Positions 34,773 to 46,323 are shown, numbered from the stretch's first letter. The stretch: DNA of 64,000 nucleotides from Linanthus parryae (GCA_023055425.1 JALGPY010000002.1:48011321-48075320); one strand, 5' to 3'. Translations and numbers: made by a program. Notes: generated by a model from the sequence alone, not told the origin.

Positions 34773-34926
34773 AATAAGTAACAAATGACCATGTAAAAAC
34801 ATTATTTTATTTGCTATATTAGTTAAAAAACTTATTCAATGGTGAATATAATTCACCATTGAATAAGTTTTTTAACTAATATAGCAAATAAAATAATAAT
34901 TTTTACATGGTCATTTGTTACTTATT
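34773..34926. repeat. Near-perfect 154-bp palindrome in intron 1 of member D
   Basis: Arms of about 75 bp mirror each other around position 34,850 (AATAAGTAACAAATGACCAT at the left pairs with ATGGTCATTTGTTACTTATT at the right) with almost no spacer. Member B and the second tandem unit hold only the right-arm sequence, so the left arm arose as an inverted copy of its neighbour. Confidence 0.85.
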
Positions 34927-35315
34927 TCATTGAATAGCTCCAATCGCGGTTTGTTCATATATTGTGACTTGATAAATGCGTGTCTCTCGATAATATTTTG
35001 AAGGCCACATACATCTTGTCTCATATGTTATTTTTATTTGTTTATTACTAGTTTCTCAATTGTTATTTTTTAATAGGTTTAGCTAAAAGTTTTAGGCAAA
35101 TATGTGTTTCTTTTATCTCTCTACACAAAGTAAATATGGGTGTGGTTATCACATTATTTATCATCTTGGATGATTTATGTGTGCATGCCGTAGTACTTAA
35201 TGTGAAAAATTGGGCACAAAAGTATCCCGTTCTTATAATAGTTACACTAAAAAATTCATATTGTGTTAAATTTTAATGAGATTTAGTTCTGGGACTATAT
35301 TTAATTTAGTTTTAT

Positions 35316-35316
35316 A

Positions 35317-35364
<48 letters not shown>
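35316..35364. repeat. (TA)n(GT)n compound microsatellite
   Basis: A TA run followed by about 14 GT units and a short TA run, within the second tandem unit of intron 1 of D. Confidence 0.9.
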
Positions 35365-37186
35365 TCGCCATTAAATAATTTTATGTAACTAATATAGAAA
35401 ATAAAATATTAATTTTACATGGTGGTCAGTTGTTACTTATTTCATTGAATGACTTCAACGCGGTTTGTTCATAAAGTAGGACTTGATAAATACGTGATAT
35501 CGGCTCTTTAATATATTTTTGAAGGCCACATACATTTGGTCTCGCATGATATTTTTACTTGTGTATTACAAGTTTCTCAATTTTCTTTTAATATATTTAG
35601 CTAAAATTTTGATGCAAGTGTACTTCAACAAGATGAGTTTATGTTCTCTCTCTACAAAAAGTTAATGTGTGTGGTTATCAAGTAATTTATAATCATGGAT
35701 GATTTGTGTGTGCATGCACGAGTACTTAATGTGAGAAATTTAGGCACAAAATATCCATTTTTGGTAAATATTACACTGAAGTTTCATATTGTGTTGTTTC
35801 TTTTTTTCAGATCCAGTTATGTCAAAGACAACAAAGATCGATGATCATGACATTTCATTCACTTCTAAGTGAGTTCCCCCTCAACCTTTTGTGTTGACTT
35901 TTTTAAAACATCCAAATAATTAAACTGCGTGAATAAAATATTTATGATGTTTTTTTCATCTTTCTTTTGTGATGATTCGATGTCATAAAATATTTTTTTA
36001 GATGAATGTCATAATTTTTTCTAGGGACTGTCATAAAATATTTTGATACTCTGTTAAGATATTATTTGGTGTAAAATTAATTTAAATTAATATTTATAAA
36101 TGGAAATGATTTGAAGATAAAACTCTGCACATAACTAACTATTGAAAAGTACAATTATTGAAGATATATCACGTGTGATTTTCACCAATTATTAACCCAA
36201 AAAAAAATTGTCACTAATTGTTGCTAATATTAGCAAGTGACAACTGTAACAACAAAACATTAGAGCTTTCAATTATTTCCTTTGACTGATTGCCACAATA
36301 AGACATTTAAATATTTTGAAATAGAAATCAATAAAAAATCAACCCCCTTCCGGAGAAAATAAAACCATATGTTCAATGAAATTGTCAGAAATTATTTAAT
36401 GGTACATCATGAAGTTTCGATCATAGTATGTTAGACAATTAATTAATTTATATAAAACTTGAGGAGCATTCATCTTGTAAATGCTCTACACTAATCACTT
36501 ATTACTTTCCTTAAAGGAAATTACTTATTACTTAATTCAAGACTTCACCCAGCAACCATAAATATTATTATCTATGAGGAGAAAAGAATTGTAATACCAC
36601 TACAGTAGTTTTTAAATAAATTTTGATGTTCTAATCAAACACAAAATATTTCAGGCGCATCCTCAAGAACTGTAAGTTGCATTTCCCAAGTATTTCACTT
36701 TCTGGATACAATGATGTTTTGTGTTGCATGTCTTGGTGAAATTTATTTCTTCTATTCTGCAAATGTTTGTGATACAGCTCAAGAAAATCAAGCCACATTA
36801 ACTTCAACAACATGGGTAAGCATTCTGGGGAATTATATATTAGTGCTCTTTACGATTTGGTGGGAAAAAGTTTATCAATATTACTTGAGAGTTTTTCTAG
36901 TTCATGAAAGTGAATTGAATTCGCAGAGAGCCAAGCAATTTAAGATTTATTGGTCTCAGTTCAATTTTTCACTATTTGAATAGAGATATTGTGTAGTAAA
37001 ATAAATATAAGAATGTTTCTCCAAAAATTCAGAAAAATAAAAATGTTTCATTAGATTCATTATATATTTGAACCTAAATTCTTGATTTCATTTCAATTTT
37101 CCTTTTATTTATTTTCCTACATGAATCTGAAATCCGAAGCATATATCAAATGTCAGATTCTAAACATCTCCTTTGGGTGATTGCAG

Positions 37187-37560
37187 AATGTAGAGTCCAT
37201 GTTTACAAGGACGAGACCATTATCCTGCCAGGTTTCATCATGCCAAATGTGGATGGCAGAGGCTATTTCTACTTCCGATTCAGCGTCACCCGTGTCAACG
37301 GGTCCACAAGCACGCTTCTTTCTCAGCCGTTCCACATTGTTCCTCAACAAATAGTGTTGGCGAATAATGATGGAGTACGAAATGAGAGGATGGAGATGCT
37401 GCGGCGAGCACTAACCAACATGAGTGTGCCTTCAAACAATCATATGCGGGTTATGAGTGCTATTGTTTCTCGTGCAGCAACAAGTATTACCCTCATTGAA
37501 ACCGGCGATGGAATTTACCGCCGCCGTCTATTGCCTCTTACCGTGGACACATTGTTATAA
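37187..37560 (+). CDS. Member D exon 5: intact last-exon reading frame
   Basis: The frame is open from the TGATTGCAG acceptor to the TAA at 37,558-37,560. It reads CRVHVYKDETIILPGF, MPNVDGRGYFYFRFSVTRV, NGSTSTLLSQPFHIVPQQ, VLANNDGVRNERMEMLRRA, MSVPSNNHMRVMSAIVSRAA and RRRLLPLTVDTLL. One codon is missing near the end compared with A, B and C (DTLL for DITLL). It is about 125 residues if started at the exon 4 ATG. The domain is unrecognised and has no RING, kinase or other motif. Its nearest paralogue is member B. Confidence 0.6.
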
Positions 37561-38280
37561 ATTATGTACTACACTTAAGGACGTGTAGTGTCTATCAGCA
37601 AACCTATGTTCTGTAAAATATCGATAAATGAGTGTTCGATAATGAATAATCTTGTCAAATGAATAATTTTCTCTGGTCCCAAGAACATTCGTTGAGGTGT
37701 AATTGTTCGTAGAAGAAACTGGGCTACCATTCCCTTAGCAGTTGATAATGTCTATCAGCAAACCTATGTACAACAATTAATGAATTGGTTCATTTCCTTA
37801 TGCCGTGGCCGTACTTGTTCGTATTAGACCAATCATGGTACGTGTTCTTATAATACTACTTTTGTTTGGTTATGTCCAGACAAATTTTAGTTTTGGCAGT
37901 GAAAAATTGGTACTTAATACTCGATTTTAGTACTCTCCTACATTAGGGTATTGCCGGAATAAATTGGACTAATCAAAGGAAATTCTCGCAATATAATACA
38001 GCAAATTTAATCTCATCTGACCAATTTAATCCAACTCAATTCAATCCAGTATGTGTTTTTGAAAATGTGTTCAAATAAGTTTAGGAAATCTATAGGACTC
38101 GGAAAATTCCTTCTTAACTGTTAAAGTTTACTAAATTGCCATTTTAATTTACTAAAATAAATAATATTAAATTGTTATATAAATAATAACTAATACGCTT
38201 TTTATAAATCTAAAAAAATATATATTTAGCTATCTACTATCGTTTTTCTAGATGTTAATACAAGGGTATCAACTACAAAC
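37561..38280. other. 3' flank of member D, no gene seen
   Basis: Paralogous to 18,667-19,905 but without the two Stowaway insertions found there. Confidence 0.5.
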
Positions 38281-38291
38281 AATTCGGGACA

Positions 38292-39023
38292 ACGGGGGAG
38301 GTAGTTTTCGCTCTGACCTCGATCTCTCTAGGTTTCTAGAGAGAGAGTCAGTCGGTTCGTCGGCTTCCGGCCTCCTTCACTGTTTTCTTGGTCTCTTGTG
38401 GAGATGCTCCTCTGGTGAGGGTTTGGCTCGGCTTGGCTTTCCGATTGAAGTCTCCCATATCTTTTTGGATTTTCATATATGCTCCTTTGCAGGTTGCTCT
38501 CCGACAGTCTTGCCGCCATGTTCTCCAAGGTTACTGACGGCTTCGACGCCTTGTTTTCACCGTGCTCATCCCACCGCCACACCGGACTTCTGCGCTCATC
38601 AATCTTTCCATCTAAATAAGGAGTCTCCAGCTGGCTTCCTCCTTCGTCGCCAACGTCTTTGTAAAGGCCAATCGACGGCGTTACTTAAGGTTCCGCACCG
38701 CAAGGTGGCGGTTTTTCTCACCGACTTCAATCGGTGGGTTTTTCCACCGCCACGACACAAGGCAGAGTTTGGGCTTCAAGCTTGTCTTAGGCCGTGTATG
38801 GTGTATCACTAATTTTTACCCCTGTTTTCCACAAACAAGTGTTTGGTTTGTTTGATTGTGTGTTTTTTCACTACTTTTTCTCCTGTATTTGTTTTCTTGA
38901 GTTCTTTCTCTCTATGTACTTTACTTGTTTTTTCATATGCTGACCTCAAGTCCCCTTGTAGATCTGGACTTTTAGTTGACTGTTTCACGGCTGGTAATAA
39001 TAGTTTTTTTTGTCCAAAAAAAA
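38292..39023 (+). mobile_element. Poly(A)-tailed retroposon with 11-bp target duplication
   Basis: A 732-bp insertion flanked by AATTCGGGACA (38,281-38,291 and 39,024-39,034). The paralogous site near 19,918 is uninterrupted. It ends in a short A tail merging with the duplication, so it was copied from RNA by target-primed reverse transcription. The 5' two thirds are GC-richer and end near a GTGTATGGTGTATCAC region; the 3' third is T-rich like a UTR. I see no LINE or SINE signature (no A/B boxes, no RT). It could be a 5'-truncated LINE tail or a processed copy of a cellular transcript. A long open frame across it starts outside the insertion and is not meaningful. Confidence 0.65.
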
Positions 39024-39369
39024 AATTCGGGACACGTGTAGGCAAGATAGTGGAAAGCATAGTCAGCAAGGGAATGGAATAGGGCAGCTATGAGGTCAAC
39101 GGTCAACACTCGAGTAAGGAGGAAAGGCAGCGGGGCTAAAGAAACTAAGAGGAAAGTTAAGCGAATGAAGTAAGGTGTTGCTCGTGTAAGGGTGTAAATG
39201 CAATATCTATAAAATTTAGGGAAATTATGCAAATAACTTTCTCTAAAAATCAGCATTGAGTTGGTCTTTAAGTAATGTCACTGTTGGGGCCGCTATAGAA
39301 TATCTATAAGAAGCTAAGGTCGACTTATAGTTATTGAAACCTAAACTAGACCCTCATATCCTTAGGACA

Positions 39370-40320
39370 CATTCAATAATAGTAGGTATTTTTTGCTTGT
39401 TTAAAATTTTGAATGACACGCATTTGTAGTTTTGCTCCAGTAGTACAATACAATTTATACATTTTGTAGTCACGAGAAGTTAAAACATACATATTGAGAA
39501 TGCATGAATAAAGAGAGATAGATACAAATTTTTGCATGCCTTAGGGCATCTTCAATATTCTATGCAAAATCTAGTGTTATGCAAAATATAAAGAATATGA
39601 TGAAAAATTGACATCTAGTAGGCAATGCATAGGCTCGTGCATTTGGCAGAACATGCATCATTCTTTCCAAGCATCTCCAGCAATGTCGTGTAAAAATAAG
39701 GCAAATTTTACATAAAATCACAATTTTGCATGTTGCATATAGGTAAAATTTACCACCCACTCCAGCAGTGCTAGCTAAAAGTTAGGCATATTAGTAAAAT
39801 TTCAGTTTATTCAACAATCCTAAAAAATAGTAACCAACCTAAAAATAGGAGAACAAGATGGCGAGGCAATTTTATCGCCAAATTTGGCGAGGTAGATGCA
39901 TGACATATATTTTGCATTTGCGGTTGGTTTGCAATTTTTTCTCAAATCCTTTATATTTTGCCTAAACAGACAGTTTGCCTCATCTGCTGGAGATGCTCGC
40001 TAGCAAGAAAGTAGGCATGCAAAATCATGTGTCTATCTCTCTCCTCTCATGCATCCTCAATATGTATATTTTAACTTCATAACTACAAAATGTATAAATT
40101 GCATTTTATTGCTGGAGCAGAACACAAATGTATGTCATGCAAAATTTAAACATGCAAAAACTACCTAGTACTATTGGAGATGGCGATGCATGTTCTGCAA
40201 AATGCATGAGTCTATGCATTGTCTATTGGAGGTCAATTTTCTATCATTTTTTTTTTTATATTTTGCATAACACTAGATTTTGCATAGACTATTGGAGATG
40301 CCATCTCCAATGGTTATGTA
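39370..40320. mobile_element. Tourist-like MITE nest (paralogue of part of 20,260-22,000)
   Basis: Repeated ends AGCATCTCCAGCA and CTGCTGGAGATGCTC, plus internal TCGCCAAATTTGGCGA and GCATATTAGTAAAAT segments, in both orientations. Boundaries are blurred by nesting. No gene. Confidence 0.6.
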
Positions 40321-40373
40321 AAAGAATTAGTTTAGTTATAATTTACATAACTAGAAGAAATAATGAGCTCTAA

Positions 40374-40757
40374 GAGCATCTCCAGCAGGCCATGCAAATC
40401 GATTTATTATGAAAAATATAAAGAACTTGGGTAAAAAATGCGATCCAGCAGAACATGCATCCCCTCATGCAAAATGGATGTCATGCATTTTGATCGCCAA
40501 ATTTGGCGATAATCATCCCTCGCCATCTTATTTTTTTCCCTATTTTGTAGGTATATTCCTATTTTTTTGTTTTGTTCTACTTTTTAGTAGACTTGTCCTA
40601 ATATCATAATAATAATAAATAATTTTACAAAACTAATATGCCTATCTTTTAGCTTGCATTGCTGGAGTTGGTATTAAAATTGGTGGACATGCAAAAGGCA
40701 AAAATGTGATTTTATGTATAATTTGCATTTTTTTACATAACATTGCTGGAGATGCTC
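40374..40757. mobile_element. Complete Tourist-like MITE, TAA target duplication
   Basis: 384 bp flanked by TAA (40,371-40,373 and 40,758-40,760), with ends GAGCATCTCCAGCAGG and TTGCTGGAGATGCTC. The paralogous site near 22,007-22,013 reads GCTCCAACGGGCTAG without it. It is the cleanest member of the family that makes up both nests. Confidence 0.8.
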
Positions 40758-40965
40758 TAATGGGCTAGTTAAATGACTCAATATTTTACGTATTATGTAT
40801 CCCTCTCTCTACAAGTAGCTAGCTAGAATGTAAGTAGTTAAATTTTTATGTCTATCTCTCTCATACTTTAATTTAATAATTATTTTATTTATAATTCAAT
40901 ACCCACAAACTTATGTAAAATACATAACATCATTTGAGCAAACAATAACAAGTCATGTTAACTTG

Positions 40966-41828
40966 AGTCCATACTAGTTAAAATTGAGCTAATTCGTAAT
41001 TTTATTGTAGGAGATGTTCTTAACCAACCAAATATTTCCCTAAACTACAACTATGCTCCCTAATGTATCTAGCCAAGTTTATACAACAATGTCAAGTGAT
41101 CCAAGTGTTCACACCTCAAGTAAACAGTATGGTGACTCAAGTCGCCGAAACAGATCAAACATAGCAAAACTAAGCACATTGTTCTTATTCTTAACACCAA
41201 AACTTTGCAAATCTCTCAATGCACCCTCTCTCAAAAATCTGCTAATGTTTGTAGTCTCGTCTTCTTGTGACCTATAATCAATCCCAAAATGCAACTGCAA
41301 AACCTCTTTGTGGCTAAGATCGGGTTACTGCGACTGTTCTTCAAGTAATTCCCTTTTGTTATTGTCAATTTATGGGATTGGATAATCTCATTCTCGTTCT
41401 GCAGATCCTGAAAACCTTAGGAAGCCAAGTTCTCTGTAGAAATCCTTGAGATTAAGGAATCCCCAATTTGGTTGAGTTTTTCCGGCCACAGAAAACTCGT
41501 AGCTTGAATACGATTTTGATAAATCACTCAATTCTTATCCAAATTCAATTCTTACTGTTTCTCCACTCTCTCTGCATCATGTATCTTATGTATGTGCATC
41601 AAAATATTTCCAAGAATCATGTTTAATGTGATATTGATTATTGTGTTCGGGAGTTTTCAGGCAGCATAACTGCCTATGTTCTTGAGCCTGCATCTCTATG
41701 ATTATGACAAACCGAGTGATCCATATTGCATTGTATTCCCTTTTACTCAGCCTTTGAATCTTTTTACCGGTACCAAACCTATGTAAATTGATTGAAAATT
41801 CATCTTAAAGTTAAATGTTTTTGTTGTT
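40966..41828. other. End of the duplicated unit, then unassigned sequence
   Basis: Similarity to the left unit ends near 40,965 (matching about 22,210). Beyond it are short frames near 41,053 and 41,109 on opposite strands with no recognisable domain. Confidence 0.35.
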
Positions 41829-42850
41829 CTAGATGCGAGAGGGTTGGTCAATAAAGCGGGCAACACGGATGTTTGGATATAAATTTCTCCAGGAGAAAGG
41901 AGGAAGTCCTGCTTGGGAATCATTTATATTTAAAAGGGTCAATATTTTCCCCATTTCCGAAATTCCGGCGTAATTCTTCTTTGAGTAGAGATTTTCCCCG
42001 TCAGATGCTTTTCCATCCCCAAGAAGCGTCGGATTTGGGTTTGGAGTAGAGAAAGGCTTCTTTCTGACGGTATTTCCCAAGGCGTACAAGAGAGAGGAGA
42101 GCATCAGATATATGGAGGAATATGTCCGCCGTTTTAGCCAGGAGGGCTTTATTTTGGATTTCTAAGTCTCTAAAATCCATACCACCTTCTGAAATAGGCT
42201 TGCAAAAAGGCCATATTTGCAACATCTAATGCCTTTGCTACTACCGTTAGACAAGAGAAAACAACCAATAATGATTTTGATCTTTGAGAAGAAAAACTTA
42301 GGACCGCGGAAGACTCGTAGAAAATAGGCGGGAATGGCAAGTAAAGTGGATGTCACCAGAGTGCACTTACCTGCAAAGGAGAGCGTGTGTAACTTCCAAT
42401 TGTTGAGGTTTTTGCCACAAGCAACCGATAATACCATCGAAATGTCCCCCCTTTTTAAGCAAAAAATCTATAATACTTCCACAATATTTTCCAAGCTTGC
42501 TCGTAAGATTAATTCCAAGATTGTCAGATTAGGGCTGACAAGAAGTTCTGACTTCCCGAGGTTAATTTGTTGGCCTGACTGGGCACAGAAAGAGTCAAGA
42601 GCCCATTTAAGAACCCAAGCTTCCTCGAGATTATTTTTTTGGAAAATATGCGTGTCATCAGCAAAGAGCAGGTGGTTGATTGTGGGAGATGCACGACTAA
42701 TAATAGTACCCTTAAGTCATCCATCCGAAGCAAGAAAATTGAGGAGGGCCGAGAATGCTTCTTGAAAAAAGAAAATACGAGAGAGAGTCTCCTTGACTAA
42801 TACCTGCTGACGGGGACGAGTACTAGGACTTCCATTACCTTGTGCGGGCC
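41829..42850 (-). pseudogene. L1-type LINE reverse transcriptase fragment, minus strand
   Basis: In element sense (right to left): RQGDSLSPIFF-like text near 42,800, then INHLLFADDTHIF near 42,660-42,690 (the RT catalytic motif) and EAWVLKWALDSFCAQSGQQI. Next come LNNWKLHTLSFAGKCTLVTS near 42,330-42,400, and finally CKPISEGGMDFRDLEIQNKA near 42,150-42,200 ending in SWGWKSI. Frames change several times. It is truncated at both ends, with no endonuclease, zf-RVT or poly(A) seen. Confidence 0.8.
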
Positions 42851-43059
42851 ACTCTACTTGTTATCGATAAGTTAATTTGTGCAACACCTTAACTGTCAAA
42901 TGTGATTTTGCGTGTGTTACTTCCAAACTATAATCTTACTATATCTCGTGATGCTTTAAATATTTTATGGATGGCTCAAATGTTTGAGAATCGTGATTTT
43001 GAGAATTCCTTTCTAAAATCAAAATATGGATGATTCCAGGTCCAAAGTTCATAGCAATC

Positions 43060-44030
43060 ACACAAATTCTGGTGGGAAAAGAAAATCAAGTTTTGGAATC
43101 CAAGAAAATTAGTAGAGCTGGTTTGCAGACTATTTGTCTCATCTCCATTTTTCTCTACTTGTACCAAAATGTTGTACACAAAAGAAATTCAGAAAATCAG
43201 TCACATTGAATTGTTCTACGTGCACCAAGATTCTCGACTCTGAAATGACGAGTCAGTTTTTTGAATGGTTCTATCAGAAAGCTCTTTTCTAGCTCGGGTT
43301 TTGAAGATTCAACCCCTTACACCTATTTGGACCCCATGGTCATGATACTTGGCAAGCCATCTCTTTGGTTATGGCCATTGTTATACAACAGTTGTATATG
43401 TTCTTCGTAATCTCGCAATCTTTAAACTTTGCGTGGATGCTGGACATTGGATGTGACGACTTTACCCTTTATGGGTTCAGAAAGATTATGAATTCTAACA
43501 TGGAAACATTCATGACCATAATCATACACGAACGTGAGGAAATCTCGTTAGAGCGTCGGATTCTTATTACAAAGAGCATGAATACGGAGAAACATAATGA
43601 TTTGCCTGGTCGATGGTAACTGGGAGAAACTATCTTCAAAAGATGTGCTCCTAAAATCAAAGGTCATCTTCCTTGAGTAGCACAAGTAATGGGTGAGGAA
43701 GGATGTGGTCATCGATCACTCATGGCTTAATGGGGGAAATGAAGGAAATGTGTTCATGTTCTGCAACTACGTCATCAAAAAGAGCAAAATGTCAATCGGG
43801 TGAAACATGTGAAGCGAAACATAAGAGAAAGCATGTTGTGCAGAATGAAAATGTTTTATACATCTTTCATGCAACTCCATTTCCACACATGCGTTTTAAA
43901 CATATCTTTTATAAAGCCTATATATACTTACAAGATACTGAAGAGGCAACAATGCTTGGCTGTAAAAATTGTAACATACTGATTGCACTTCATCTGAATT
44001 CATTCTAGACACCCTGTTATCAAAGAATAC
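43060..44030. repeat. Three-copy repeated segment (copy 3)
   Basis: A more diverged copy of 1,900-3,010 and 30,530-31,640, sharing GGATTCTTATTACAAAGAGC and a GAGGAAGGATGTGGTCA region. Its presence outside the duplicated unit suggests the original array extended further right or that this segment is itself mobile. Confidence 0.5.
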
Positions 44031-46190
44031 TAGAAATTTCAGACAATGAATGTGCGATTACTTCGAACACCTAAGCCTGCTGGAATTTTTAATACTAGCG
44101 AGAAATCCACACCCAAAAGATACTAGAAGTTGCTTTGGCAGCAAAATGGAATGAAGATCAGAGTAAACAACGCACTACCTAGGTGTTTCTATCACCCCTT
44201 ATGACCCAGTGAAGAAACCACGATTCGTGCATCAATTGTTTTCAAGAGACTGAAAATTCCTCGTACAACCATGAGAAACACCCAGAATCAGAATACCGAG
44301 AATTTGAGAAACAAACTCACGGCAAAGCTTCATCTATCATTAAAAGAGGCCTAAAAGAAGCTAACAATTCATGAATAAAAAGTGAAGATCATTAAAACGG
44401 AAGTTATGATTGTCAATTGATGGGCAGAATAGTATATGTCACGGAGACTGAGAGACTGAGAAGCACTTCAACTGGATTTGAGGGTATGACTAGCATATTC
44501 CCAGCATTGATCAGCCCTTCTTCAAGCATTCACTTCAGACAATGATGACTATTTTATTTTACGACCTGCTGAAATTTCCAATCCTAACAAGAATCCATTA
44601 CAGAAGATACTGAAACTTGAATGAAATGAAGATCAGAGAAATAAACACACCCTAGGTGTTCAGACCACCGACATATGTTCATGAATCAGGTTGGAAAAAA
44701 GAAATCAGGTTCATGCATAGATTTAAACTCTGATTTCCCCAAAAGCACAGAAACGTCTTCTAAGGTTGGGGTACTCTCCCCCAAAGCAAAGACAGAAGTA
44801 AGTATGATTACTCCATAGGGAAATTATGCACAAGAGCCCGTCATCATTCCGCCATGCTTGGTTACAACATGCATTCTACAGCTTTAACTATATTCGTATC
44901 CAATAAAGTTGACTTATTATGTTGAGAGAGCATGAGTTGTCCGTTCCATCACTCCCAACAACCCCTTCGCAAGGGAAATGATAACTTGGAGTAAGGATAT
45001 TTGTAATGAGTTGCCCAAAAAAAGGATATTTGCCATGTCTGACACCAAATCTCATCAGTGACTAAGGGAGAATGTAATCTTCAGACCCACAAACAAGGGA
45101 ACAACTAATAGCCCCAGGAACAAGTGAGCAACCAAGCTGATTAAGAGGTCCCTTATCGGCAGGTATGTAGTCTTCCACAGCTTCCCTGAAATTGTGACAG
45201 GCAAGAAAAGGTGCTCGAATCCAATGGTCGACTCTTGGTTGTTCCTGGGTCTGAAGATTGCAGCGGTCCTTCCCCAGGAACCAGATTTGATGTCGAACCC
45301 AACACTTAAACAAAGTTCATGAATAAAGGGAGACCGTGTTTGGCTCTGTACAAGAACCTTCTATTGTTTTCTTCTCTCATTTGTAAATAAATTTGTTGGT
45401 GGTATCAACACATAGGTTGTGTCTACTCTGATGTTCAAGTTCCGGTATCTTTGTGGTTGTTAGATCAGAAATTTCAACAGGTTTAGGGTGGTAAAGTAAT
45501 ATCGTCAACATTTTTTAAGAGAAAAGAGTTGAACAATACTGGGAACAAACTAGTTATGCCCTGACTCTTGCTGATGCGCTTCTCATCTTCCTTGATGCAA
45601 ACATGAAGCATCTACATACTTCTCTGCCCATTGATCGACAATCATGCTTTTCATTTTATTGATCTCTTTTAGTTTTTACTAGATTCATAAATAGTTAGAT
45701 TCTTTTATGTCTTATGAATGGTGAAGCTTTGTTATGAGTTTCTTTTTCAAATTATGGGTATTCTGATTTCGGGTGTTACTCGTGGTTGTGTGAAGAATTT
45801 GCAGTCTCATCGTAGAACAGATTGATGTTTTTAGCATGTATTTTCTTCTGGTGTTTACGCCACATTCTTTCAAATCTTGGATGGATATTTATTACTAGGA
45901 AGCACGGGTAATTCTGGGAGGTCGCACACCCGCACCAATCTGGGTGCTTTGTGAGTGCTTTGGGGGTGCTATGTAGATGCAGCGGGCTCACTTTAGAGGT
46001 TTTAGTTGAGAATTCGTCTATAATACAACTATAATTTAACCAAAAAACTTGCATCTACTATGACTTGTCATTTGATGTGTACTATCTATTTTGTATAATG
46101 GTTTCGGCTTACGCTTAATTATTGATTATTTCATTTTTTTAGTCAACCATTTTTCATGTAAACGAATACCTCACAATAATATTAATATAT
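44031..46190. other. Long stretch without an identifiable gene
   Basis: Contains an imperfect internal duplication (about 44,090-44,200 against 44,565-44,680, both with CTGCTG(G)AA(A)TTT and GAAGATCAGAG). A minus-strand frame of 83 residues at 45,062-45,313 (HWIRAPFLACHNFREAVEDY) has reasonable composition but no family I recognise. Confidence 0.35.
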
Positions 46191-46191
46191 A

Positions 46192-46323
46192 CTCCCTCCG
46201 TCCCGCGAAGATTGCCCATCTTTCTATTTTAATTTGTGCCAAAATGGTTGCCCAGTTTTAACTGCATACCTCCTTACAATTCAATAGTTTAAAAAATGGA
46301 CAACATTTGCGGGACAGAGGGCG
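46192..46323. mobile_element. Stowaway MITE (CTCCCTCCGTCCC type)
   Basis: 132 bp between TA at 46,190-46,191 and 46,324-46,325. Ends are CTCCCTCCGTCCCGC and GCGGGACAGAGGGCG. This terminus is characteristic of plant Stowaway elements. A (GT)n run follows at about 46,327-46,346. Confidence 0.85.

Larger units (their letters stand above)
34724..35810. repeat. Tandem duplication of ~556 bp in intron 1 of member D
   Basis: GATTTAGTTCTGGGACTATA occurs at 34,724 and again at 35,280, and the sequence following each is alignable for about 530 bp (for example GGCGGTTTGTTCATA-type, TTTTGAAGGCCACATACAT and GGATGATTTGTGTGTGCATG landmarks). Member B has a single unit. The second unit leads into exon 2. 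Confidence 0.65.
34415..37560 (+). pseudogene. Family member D: five-exon gene, mini-exon frame broken
   Basis: Exons: 34,415-34,460, 35,811-35,868, 36,655-36,671 (17 nt), 36,778-36,815 (38 nt), 37,187-37,560. All borders are GT..AG and align with B. Exons 1 to 3 are in frame (MLFMKCIITFYYNFE, DPVMSKTTKIDDHD, KRILKN). Exon 4 has lost one base (CCACATTAAC against CCACAATAAAC in B), so the frame entering exon 5 is wrong and stops near 37,352. Translation from the ATG at the end of exon 4 would still give MECRVHVYKDE and a 125-residue protein. It is the least damaged member and has its own TATA box. It could be expressed as the short form, or be a pseudogene. Confidence 0.6.

Noticed and set aside
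38252..38812. A 186-residue open frame on the plus strand
   Set aside because: It begins in flanking DNA and runs across the left border of a young retroposon insertion, so it cannot be an evolved gene. No domain is visible.
45062..45313. 83-residue minus-strand frame with gene-like composition
   Set aside because: No paralogue in the window, no start context, splice partner or domain that I can support.
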